10,167 nt of DNA from an uncultured Coriobacteriaceae bacterium (GTDB taxonomy: Bacteria > Actinomycetota > Coriobacteriia > Coriobacteriales > UMGS124): the NCBI GenBank assembly GCA_902783515.1, contig CACZRK010000177.1, forward strand, positions 1 to 10,167. The letters run 5' to 3'. Below, piece by piece: positions 1-8,926 of this stretch; within the stretch, counting starts at the first letter, position 1, and every line of letters starts with the position of its first letter. Position numbers and translations under genes: made by a program. The notes under the pieces were generated by a model. The model was not told the DNA's origin. It worked only from the letters and a program-made list of their open reading frames with translations, and did not search any database.

Positions 1-47
1 CGATGGTACTGCGGGGGCAGCCCCGTGGGAGAGCAGGTCGCCGCCGA
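1..47 (+). rRNA. rrf: 5S ribosomal RNA, 3' end (partial)
   Basis: The first bases match the conserved 3' third of bacterial 5S rRNA: CGATGGTACTG, a GGGG/CCCC helix, then GTGGGAGAGCAGG and a GC-rich tail that would pair with the missing 5' end to form helix I. The gene is cut by the left edge. Its 3' boundary, set near 47, is approximate because the pairing 5' strand is not visible. 5S rRNA is part of the large ribosomal subunit, and its presence means an rRNA operon ends here, transcribed in the same direction as everything downstream. The two hairpins that follow support this being the last gene of the operon. Confidence 0.9.
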
Positions 48-60
48 TCGACGAGGCCGA

Positions 61-78
61 CGAGGCCGCCGGGCCTCG
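61..78 (+). other. Hairpin just downstream of 5S rRNA
   Basis: CGAGGCC (61-67) and GGCCTCG (72-78) are perfect complements around a 4-nt loop. No T-run follows, so this is unlikely to be the terminator. It may serve as a processing or 3'-protecting stem for the 5S precursor; that role is inferred from position only. Confidence 0.5.
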
Positions 79-83
79 CAGGG

Positions 84-118
84 GGGGGTCGCCGCGTTCG
101 CGGCGGCCCCCTTTTTTT
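84..118 (+). terminator. Intrinsic terminator of the rRNA operon
   Basis: The stem pairs 84-95 with 100-111 (12 bp, one G-T wobble) around a GTTC loop. It begins in a run of eight G residues (81-88) and is followed at once by seven T residues (112-118). This is a classic strong Rho-independent terminator, and its position directly after 5S rRNA fits the end of an rRNA transcription unit. Confidence 0.9.
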
Positions 119-301
119 CGTTTGTGGGGGCATTCTCTCTTCTTTAGTGCTGACAATGCGCGTAGCCCACGGTGACCGCATTGCCTTTCACAATCTCATG
201 ACACATGCGCCTGTTTGTCTGACGAAAAGTATTGACAGGCACGCTCTAGAGAGGCGGGGCTTACTGCGGCGCCATGTTCCCTGCAGTTGAGCAAACTGTT
301 C

Positions 302-320
302 TGCTAACATTACGTTAGCA
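302..320. promoter_or_regulatory. Operator-like inverted repeat overlapping the -35 region
   Basis: TGCTAAC (302-308) and GTTAGCA (314-320) form a perfect 7-bp inverted repeat with a 5-nt spacer. The right arm covers the proposed -35 hexamer of the promoter upstream of the regulator gene. The geometry (about 12 bp between half-site centres, overlap with a promoter) fits a dimeric repressor or regulator site better than an RNA hairpin, because it would lie upstream of the transcription start. The binding protein is unknown. Confidence 0.45.
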
Positions 321-344
321 TAATTTGATATCAATAAATATAAT
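315..344 (+). promoter_or_regulatory. Candidate sigma-70 promoter for the regulator gene
   Basis: A perfect TATAAT (339-344) lies 18 bp downstream of TTAGCA (315-320), which matches four of six bases of TTGACA. The region is the most AT-rich in the window. Transcription would start near 351 and read into the regulator gene at 621. A perfect 10-bp palindrome, TTGATATCAA (325-334), sits in the spacer. An 8-bp direct repeat, ATAATTTG, occurs at 320-327 and 343-350, on either side of most of the spacer. The -10 box is convincing and the -35 is moderate. Confidence 0.5.
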
Positions 345-429
345 AATTTGCTACATACAACTTTTGTTGACCTAAACAGACGTTATGTATCTGGTTTGAT
401 TTAATGGAGACTCTGTTAAGCGTTCAAGG

Positions 430-445
430 CATGCACACATGCATG
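430..445. repeat. Inverted repeat in the regulator's leader
   Basis: CATGCA (430-435) and TGCATG (440-445) are perfect complements around CACA. As RNA it could form a small hairpin in the leader; as DNA it could be a downstream binding site. Nothing in the sequence decides between these. Confidence 0.35.
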
Positions 446-610
446 ATCCAACGAACGTGTATCTGCTGAATTTTTAATGCCTCTACCAGCATCTTTGCCA
501 TTACGTTCGCCTGTGTCAGAAAATGACCCGCCATCCTTCTCGTTCTCAGCATGCCTCACGGCGATGTTACATTTCCCCCACCTACAGTATTCATGGGGCG
601 CAACGTTGAA

Positions 611-616
611 AGAAGG
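611..616 (+). promoter_or_regulatory. Ribosome binding site that sets the regulator's start at 621
   Basis: AGAAGG ends 4 nt before ATG 621. The alternative in-frame ATGs upstream (477 and 564) have no purine-rich element at a usable distance, so this site favours 621 as the start. Confidence 0.6.
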
Positions 617-620
617 CATC

Positions 621-3600
621 ATGGCAGCTCGGAGAGATGGCGTCGATCACTCAATCGCACGTCGCACGTACTTGTTGAACCGGATTCTGCAGGGGCTGCT
701 CGAACAGGGCGTCGTATGCATCTCTGCCATGGCCGGCATGGGAAAGACGACGCTTCTGAACGACGTCGCATCCGCTTGGGCGGGCCGACGCGGCACGTCG
801 TCCGTGATCGTTCGCGTTGATGCGTCTGACAGCGAGAGCAAGGCGTTCCTCTCTCAATGCGCATGCACGAACATGCAGACGTCGCAGTATTCCGCCAACC
901 TTTCGGCTACGGTTGAGCGCGCGATCTCGGAAAGGCGGTATGGGAAGCTCAACAAGAAGTTCGTCAACACCGCCTTCTACGGCGCTCCGCTCACGAAGCT
1001 CGTCTGGTCGCATCTGGACGAGCATGCGGGCGCATGGGTGGATGCGTGTGCCCCGCAAGATGCCGACCTTGCGCAGACTGAGAAGATCGGGCCGCTCATT
1101 CTCGTGGACAACGTTCCCATCATGGACGACGAGAGCGAGATGGCGCAGTTTGCGAAAAGCGTCAGACTCTGGGTAGAGTACGGCGCGCACGTCGTGCTTG
1201 CGTCCGAGCCCTCTGCGGACATGGCGGCGAGCGCCTTTCCTGACATGCCCCATCTGAGTGGCAAGGACCTCACCGTAGACCAGGGCGAGCTGACGATCTG
1301 GGTGCAGGATCTCTGCCTTCCGCTCAGCGTTGACATGCTCGAGGTGACCAAGGGAATTCCCGCGCTTCTCGACTGCTGCAGATACCTCCTCCCGCATGAG
1401 GACCTTGCGCGCAACGGTCTGATAACCGAGCAGGCAATGACGCTCATGGAGCGCTGCATCAAGGACCCCGCCGTCATGATGGTGGAGAGGATTAAGTGGG
1501 CGTGCATTCTGCTGGGCGAGGGGAGTTTTGACGACTTGCGCGTCGTCTGCGGCAGGATCATGGATGACGACCTCGCGTACGTGGAGGCCAACTATCAGAT
1601 TCTGGGCGTCGACCGGGCGACCGCGAGCTTCAAGACGGCGCCGTCCGTGGTGAAGGCGGGTGCGGGGCTGTTCACGCAGATCATTGGCAACGACGCCAAG
1701 ATCGCCGTCAACTGCGTGAGCATCCTCGTGAGGCGCAAGGCATACGCGCGGGCGCACGACGTCGCTCGGCTCATGCCCGAGGGCGCGCTTGCGACGGCGA
1801 TGGCACGACACCCTGACGTCTTTGCGGACCTCGCCGATGACGAGCTCTTTCGTCGCAGCGTCGCGTACACGAACAAGTTTGAGGGTCTGTACGTGCGGGA
1901 GCAGCAAAGCATCGGGAATGGCGTCGGCATCCTCGTCGCGCTGAAGAGCGGCCCGCGCGCCGTCGGCTCGCGTCGGGCGCAGGCATGGACGCGCAGCATG
2001 GTCGAGGCGGTCCAGAACTCATGGCACGCGATGCTGCCAGTGGCGGGAAGGCGCGACGCGGGCGCGGCGGCGCTTGCAAAGCACCTCACGATACTTCGCC
2101 AGGCGGTCGCGCATGCCATCGCCGGCGATCGTGCGGAGATGCGCCTCGACCGCGAGCGCGTGTGCGTGCTCACGCGCGGCAACGAGTCGCTTGCCGGGCT
2201 TGTCGCCCTGCACCACCTCGCGCTCTGCGCGATCGTGGGTGGTGACGCGCGCGACCTGGCAACGTGGCTGCGCGGCAGGCTTGACGCGATGGGACTGCGC
2301 GAGGCACTCGGCACGACGTCTGGCCCCTCCGACGGGGTCGTGACCGTCTCAGGTGCGCTCATGCGCGCCGATCTCGCCTTCATGGCCATGCTCGGAGCCG
2401 ATCTCGGCACTCACGAGGGATGGCGTGAGGCGACGCAGCGCATCGAGTCCTCGCGCTCGTTTTTGGAGCGCAAGGGAATCCGGCCATTTCTGCCCGCGGT
2501 CACGGCAATGGAGTCGTTCGCGTGCCTGATGCAGGGGGAGGACGATCGCGCGCTCATGCTGCTTGACGGGTGCGAGAAGACGAATGCGGACGGCTCGCCG
2601 TCGCTGCTGGGCGCGATCATGCTGACCGCGCGGGCCCTCAGCGAGATGTGCCGAGGGAAACGCGATCTGGCGAATGTGAGCGTCACGCAGGCACGGGAGC
2701 TGTTCGCGGGCACGTCGGTCGCGCGGGGCGTCGCGTTCGCGGACGTGCTCGCGACGGTCGTTGACGGCACCTACGACTGCCTGCGCAAACGTGACGGGCG
2801 TCTTTTGGAGCTCACGCTGAGGGAGCAGTCCGAGTACCCGGTGCGCCTGCTCGCGACCGAACTCGAGCGGGCGGTGCTCAGCGTCGCCGCGCAGGACAGG
2901 GACACGGCGGCGGTGACGTTCGAGTCGTTCGGGCGTCTGAGCGACCCCATGTTCGCGCGCCTCGCGTGTCTCGTCCTGCGCGGCATTCCCGACCTGCGGG
3001 AGCGGTGCCTTGAGGTGCTGCCCGCAGACATGCGTCGCGAGCTTGAGCTCATGGAGGCGGGCGCGCGGCACGAGCCGCGGAGCCTGCCGGCAGACGTCGA
3101 CGGGGGCGAGCGGCCGCTTGAGGTCTGCATGCTCGGCGAGCTGTGCATCAGGCTGCACGGGCACAGGATCGATGACGAGCGCTGGGGGAGGGAGAAGTCG
3201 CGCATCCTCTTCATGCACCTCGCGGTCGCGCCGAACCAGAGGATCTCTCGCGACCGGGCCTCGCGCCTCCTATGGCCGGCGAGCGACCCGAGCGTGCAGC
3301 GAGGCAACCTCTCGGCCGTGCTCTCCACGATCCGTCGCGTGCTCGGCCAGTGCCATGGCGGTCCGTCGTATCTGCTGACGAGCGGGAACGACATCAGCCT
3401 CAACTCAAGCCTCGTCGCGGTGGATGTGGAGGCGTTCGAGCGCGAGGCGCGGACCCTGCTCGCCTCGGGCGACGACGCGGACCCGATGGAGAAGCTCGAG
3501 CGCTACGGCGCACTTCAGCAGACGTTCGGGAGCGGCCTCGTGTCCTCGCTGCTGCCGCGCGACGACGTCTGGGCGCGGCGGGCGCGAGGGCTGAGCGCGG

Positions 3601-3929
3601 TGTTCGCCGACTGCATGATTGACGCGGCGCGGCTGAGCGTGAGCTGTGACCGCAGACCGCTCGCCCGACGGTTCGCGCGTGCCGCCTGTGACGTGCGCCC
3701 GACCTCGCCCCATGCGCTCGCGGTACTGCTCGCAAGCGAGGGCGACCAGGCGGACTCGATCGAGTCGCTGATCGCCGACGTGGTTGACGGGCGCATGGCG
3801 CAGCCCCTGCCGACGCCCGAGGCGCATGACGCGTCGGAGCCGACGGTCGAGGCCGCGGCAGGCGGCGTCCCGACGGGATCCGACAGGGCGGCGACGGTGG
3901 TCGTCACGGACGGGACGCCTGTGGCGTAG
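621..3929 (+). CDS. STAND-type P-loop NTPase transcriptional regulator with C-terminal SARP-like winged helix and BTAD domain
   Basis: A large (1102-residue) cytoplasmic transcription regulator, probably ATP-dependent. Seen in order: a P-loop NTPase at about 15-300 with Walker A AMAGMGKTT (36-44), Walker B LILVDN (159-164), a sensor-like VVLAS strand (191-195) and the GxP motif GIP (245-247) typical of STAND ATPases. Next comes a long alpha-helical, TPR-like region (about 300-810), then an OmpR/SARP-type winged helix (about 832-930, including RLLWPASDPS) and a bacterial transcriptional activator domain (from about VDVEAFE, 934-940, to about 1060). A Thr/Ala/Pro-rich tail follows. SARP regulators of the AfsR type carry the DNA-binding part at the N-terminus; here it is C-terminal, as in MalT-like regulators. 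ATG 621 was chosen for its Shine-Dalgarno and because conserved sequence begins just after it; an ATG at 477 would add 48 unconvincing residues. The effector and targets are unknown. The 5' third is visibly less GC-rich than the 3' third. Confidence 0.85.
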   Translation: MAARRDGVDHSIARRTYLLNRILQGLLEQGVVCISAMAGMGKTTLLNDVASAWAGRRGTSSVIVRVDASDSESKAFLSQCACTNMQTSQYSANLSATVERAISERRYGKLNKKFVNTAFYGAPLTKLVWSHLDEHAGAWVDACAPQDADLAQTEKIGPLILVDNVPIMDDESEMAQFAKSVRLWVEYGAHVVLASEPSADMAASAFPDMPHLSGKDLTVDQGELTIWVQDLCLPLSVDMLEVTKGIPALLDCCRYLLPHEDLARNGLITEQAMTLMERCIKDPAVMMVERIKWACILLGEGSFDDLRVVCGRIMDDDLAYVEANYQILGVDRATASFKTAPSVVKAGAGLFTQIIGNDAKIAVNCVSILVRRKAYARAHDVARLMPEGALATAMARHPDVFADLADDELFRRSVAYTNKFEGLYVREQQSIGNGVGILVALKSGPRAVGSRRAQAWTRSMVEAVQNSWHAMLPVAGRRDAGAAALAKHLTILRQAVAHAIAGDRAEMRLDRERVCVLTRGNESLAGLVALHHLALCAIVGGDARDLATWLRGRLDAMGLREALGTTSGPSDGVVTVSGALMRADLAFMAMLGADLGTHEGWREATQRIESSRSFLERKGIRPFLPAVTAMESFACLMQGEDDRALMLLDGCEKTNADGSPSLLGAIMLTARALSEMCRGKRDLANVSVTQARELFAGTSVARGVAFADVLATVVDGTYDCLRKRDGRLLELTLREQSEYPVRLLATELERAVLSVAAQDRDTAAVTFESFGRLSDPMFARLACLVLRGIPDLRERCLEVLPADMRRELELMEAGARHEPRSLPADVDGGERPLEVCMLGELCIRLHGHRIDDERWGREKSRILFMHLAVAPNQRISRDRASRLLWPASDPSVQRGNLSAVLSTIRRVLGQCHGGPSYLLTSGNDISLNSSLVAVDVEAFEREARTLLASGDDADPMEKLERYGALQQTFGSGLVSSLLPRDDVWARRARGLSAVFADCMIDAARLSVSCDRRPLARRFARAACDVRPTSPHALAVLLASEGDQADSIESLIADVVDGRMAQPLPTPEAHDASEPTVEAAAGGVPTGSDRAATVVVTDGTPVA

Positions 3930-4030
3930 CGGCGGCATGCGCCAAGAGCGTGGGTCCGGGGCATGGGCGGGGTGCTCGAGGCGGCTATGCTCTTTATCCG
4001 GCAATGCCTCGTGCGGGGGTTCGGGTGCGT

Positions 4031-4058
4031 TTGGGGCGTGGTGGTCCTGTGGTACATT
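4031..4058 (+). promoter_or_regulatory. Candidate extended -10 promoter for the secA operon
   Basis: TGG-TACATT (TG at 4050-4051, hexamer 4053-4058) is an extended -10 element. TTGGGG (4031-4036) lies 16 bp upstream and keeps the TTG core of a -35. Transcription would start near 4065. The surrounding intergenic DNA is too GC-rich to offer a better choice. No intrinsic terminator for the preceding gene is visible in 3930-4030, so read-through from it is possible. Confidence 0.4.
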
Positions 4059-4081
4059 CTGATCTGAATGCGGCAAGCCTC

Positions 4082-4103
4082 GTGGCTGACGGACGCCAGC
4101 CGC
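4082..4103 (+). other. Hairpin in the secA leader
   Basis: GTGGCTG (4082-4088) pairs with CAGCCGC (4097-4103) as a 7-bp stem with one wobble pair and an 8-nt loop. It ends 9 nt before the secA ribosome binding site, so it could affect translation initiation. No SecM-like arrest peptide was seen. Confidence 0.35.
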
Positions 4104-4112
4104 CTACATGCT

Positions 4113-4117
4113 AAGGA
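4113..4117 (+). promoter_or_regulatory. Ribosome binding site of secA
   Basis: AAGGA ends 4 nt before ATG 4122. It decides the secA start against an in-frame ATG at 4068 that has no such element. The resulting protein starts MANIFTKLL, as SecA proteins typically do. Confidence 0.65.
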
Positions 4118-4121
4118 CAAT

Positions 4122-6880
<2,759 letters not shown>

Positions 6881-6881
<1 letters not shown>

Positions 6882-8017
6882 TGCCAGTCGAGTCCCATGA
6901 CGAGCAGATTGCGGCGCTGAAGGCGCGCCTCCAGGAGGTGCGGCGCTACCTGACGATCGACCTGAAGCGGCATCAGCAGGCGGAGCTGGAGCACGAGTCC
7001 GCAAAGCCCGGCTTCTGGGATGACCCGCAGGCGGCGCAGGCCGTGATGACCCGCATCGCAGGCCTCAGGGATGACATCCAGGCGTACGACGCGGCGGTGG
7101 CGCAGCTCGGCGACGCCGAGAGCGCCGAGGAGCTGGCGCAGGAGGCCGACGACGAGGAGACCGCGGCGTACGCGGCGGAGCTCATCGACGACCTCGCCGG
7201 CAAGCTGGACGAGCTGGAGCTCGCGAGCTGGTTCACGGGGCAGTTCGACCACGGCGACGCGATCGTGACGATCAAGCCGGGGCAGGGCGGCCTGGAGGCC
7301 CAGGACTGGACCGAGATGCTCTTCAGGATGTACCTGAAGTACTGCGAGCGGCGCGGCTGGAAGGTCACGGTCAACGACGCGCCCGTGAGCGAGGTCATCG
7401 GCATCGACCGCGCGACGTTCACGGTGAGCGGCAGGAACGCCTACGGCATGCTCTCGGCCGAGGCGGGGGTGCACCGCCTGGTGCGCATCTCGCCGACGGA
7501 CGACAAGAAGCGTCGGCAGACGTCGTTTGCCGGCGTGGAGGTCCTGCCGGTCCTGCCCGACGACATAGAGGTGGAGATCAACCCCGCGGACCTGCGCATC
7601 GACGTGTACCACGCGTCCGGCCCCGGCGGCCAGGGCGTCAACACGACCGACTCGGCCGTGCGCATCACGCACGCGCCGACCGGCACGGTCGTCACCTGCC
7701 AGAACGAGCGCAGCCAGCTGCAGAACAAGGCGACCGCCATGCAGATCCTCCGCTCGCGGCTCTATGAGCTTGAGCGCGAGAAGCGCGCGCAGCAGATCGA
7801 CGAGCTGCGCGGGCCGAAGCGCGACATCTCGTTCGGCAACCAGATCCGCAGCTACGTGCTCTATCCGTACCAGATGATCAAGGACCTGCGCAGCGGGCAC
7901 GAGACGAGCAACGTCGACGCGGTCCTGTCCGAGGGCGACCTTGACCCGTTCGTCATCGCCTACCATCGCTGGCGGGTGCTGAACGAGAGCGAGGCCCAGC
8001 CCGCCCAGGAGGCGTAG
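6881..8017 (+). CDS. prfB: Peptide chain release factor 2, with S-P-T in place of the SPF tripeptide
   Basis: RF2 recognises UGA and UAA in the ribosomal A site and triggers peptidyl-tRNA hydrolysis. The 378-residue protein has the full architecture: helical domain 1, recognition domain 2/4, the GGQ domain with G249-G250-Q251 (the Gln that PrmC methylates in other bacteria), and the RRQTSF segment (211-216) that separates RF2 from RF1 (which has IHTS). Canonical RF2 has Ser-Pro-Phe in the recognition loop; here codons TCG CCG ACG (7490-7498) give S204-P205-T206. A single base error cannot turn a Phe codon into ACG. The gene reads in one frame throughout, so the autoregulatory +1 frameshift seen in many prfB genes is absent. 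Its ATG overlaps the secA stop (TAATG) and a GGAAGGA (6864-6870) precedes it by 10 nt. It ends in TAG. The family call is certain; the meaning of SPT is open. Confidence 0.95.
8007..8012 (+). promoter_or_regulatory. Ribosome binding site of the YitT-family gene, inside prfB
   Basis: A perfect AGGAGG within the last codons of prfB, 8 nt before ATG 8021. It implies independent or coupled initiation on the same mRNA. Confidence 0.75.
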
Positions 8018-8020
8018 GCG

Positions 8021-8926
8021 ATGCTCGCGCGCGTTCGCGGGATTCTCCCCAAGGGTCACCATCTGAGGGCACGGGGGCGCGACTACGCGACCATCGCGCT
8101 CGGCACGCTGCTGACGGCCGTCGCGCTCGACTGCTTCCTGGTGCCCGGCCAGCTCGCGGCGGGCGGCGCGTCCGGCCTCGCGACGATCGTCTACTACCTG
8201 AGCGAGCGGACGCTGGGGTACGCGATCCCCGTCGGCGTCCAGACGTTCGTGATGAACGCGCTGCTCATGATCCCGGTGTTCCGAGCCGGCGGGCTGCGCT
8301 ACGCCGCGCGCACGGTGTTCGGCATCGTGACGCTGTCGCTGTTCACGGACGCGCTCGCGCCGGTGCTGCCGCCGCTCGCCGGCGACGAGGCCATGCTCAC
8401 CGCCGTGTGGGGCGGCCTGGTCTCGGGGCTCGGCCTGGGCATCGCGTTTCGCGTCGGCGGCAACACGGGCGGCACGGACATCGTGGCGCAGCTGCTCGCG
8501 CGGCGCACGTCGATCTCGGTCGGCAGCTGGATGCTCATCGTGGACTCGGCGATCGTCATCGCGTCGGTGCCGCTCTTCACGGTGAAGAACGCCCTGTGCG
8601 CGGCGATCACGATCCTGATCACGAGCATCGTCATAGACTACGTGAGCGACGGGCCCTCCACCGAGCGCGCGGCGTGGATCATCAGCGCGCGTCATCGGGA
8701 GATATCCGCCGCGGTGATGACGGACCTCGGGCGCGGCTGCACGCTCTTCACCGCGCAGGGCGGCTACACGGGCGAGTCGCGGCCGGTGCTCTTCGTGATA
8801 CTTTCGCGAAGGGAGATAGGCGATCTCAAACGGATCATCGGCGCGATTGACCGTGATGCGATAGTGGCGATATCGGACATGCACGAGACGTTTGGCGAGG
8901 GATTCAAGGAGATGGGAGTCCAATGA
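8021..8926 (+). CDS. YitT family integral membrane protein (DUF2179 C-terminal domain)
   Basis: A 301-residue inner membrane protein of the YitT family. Hydrophobic stretches suggest five or six membrane segments: about 22-42, 48-60, 68-87, 95-118, 126-145 and 168-208 (the last long enough for two). Family hallmarks are visible: GGASGLA (48-54), the GGNTGGTDI motif (146-154), and a soluble C-terminal DUF2179 domain (about 215-298) with GRGCTLF (237-243), GGYTG (247-251) and HETFGEGF (288-295). Transport or sensing roles have been suggested for the family, but the substrate is not established and nothing here reveals it. The gene starts 3 nt after the prfB stop and overlaps the next ATG by four bases (ATGA), so it is probably co-translated. 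The last 120 bases are less GC-rich than the rest and contain codons rare in this window such as ATA. Confidence 0.9.
   Translation: MLARVRGILPKGHHLRARGRDYATIALGTLLTAVALDCFLVPGQLAAGGASGLATIVYYLSERTLGYAIPVGVQTFVMNALLMIPVFRAGGLRYAARTVFGIVTLSLFTDALAPVLPPLAGDEAMLTAVWGGLVSGLGLGIAFRVGGNTGGTDIVAQLLARRTSISVGSWMLIVDSAIVIASVPLFTVKNALCAAITILITSIVIDYVSDGPSTERAAWIISARHREISAAVMTDLGRGCTLFTAQGGYTGESRPVLFVILSRREIGDLKRIIGAIDRDAIVAISDMHETFGEGFKEMGVQ

Larger units (their letters stand above)
119..620. other. Intergenic region between rRNA operon and regulator gene
   Basis: About 500 bp without a convincing gene. The part from 119 to 300 is of average composition, and I see no tRNA, riboswitch or conserved element there. 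Positions 300-410 are strikingly AT-rich compared with the rest of the window and hold the promoter and inverted-repeat elements listed separately. Positions 410-620 would be the 5' leader of the regulator gene if transcription starts near 351, making a leader of about 270 nt. An in-frame ATG at 477 lacks a ribosome binding site, so 477-620 is treated as untranslated. Confidence 0.6.

Noticed and set aside
232..237. Perfect TTGACA as a promoter -35 element
   Set aside because: No acceptable -10 hexamer at 15-19 bp; the DNA there is G-rich.
3..290. A 95-residue open frame at the left edge
   Set aside because: It runs through the 5S rRNA end and the terminator hairpin; its Arg/Gly-rich sequence is an artefact of GC-rich DNA.
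119..300. tRNA gene or riboswitch after the rRNA operon
   Set aside because: No cloverleaf with a T-loop TTCRA consensus and no known riboswitch core could be found by reading both strands.
367..393. Second promoter TTGACC with TATCTG
   Set aside because: Spacer is only 15 bp and the -10 is poor; the TATAAT at 339-344 is much stronger.
477..620. N-terminal extension of the regulator from ATG 477
   Set aside because: No ribosome binding site, unconvincing sequence, and a good SD (AGAAGG) directly before ATG 621.
416..622. Small minus-strand frame opposite the regulator leader
   Set aside because: No recognisable domain, no supporting SD or promoter, and it lies over the proposed leader of the + strand gene.
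3977..4011. Terminator for the regulator gene (CGAGGC ... GCCTCG)
   Set aside because: The 6-bp stem has a 23-nt loop and no following T-run, so it does not qualify as an intrinsic terminator.
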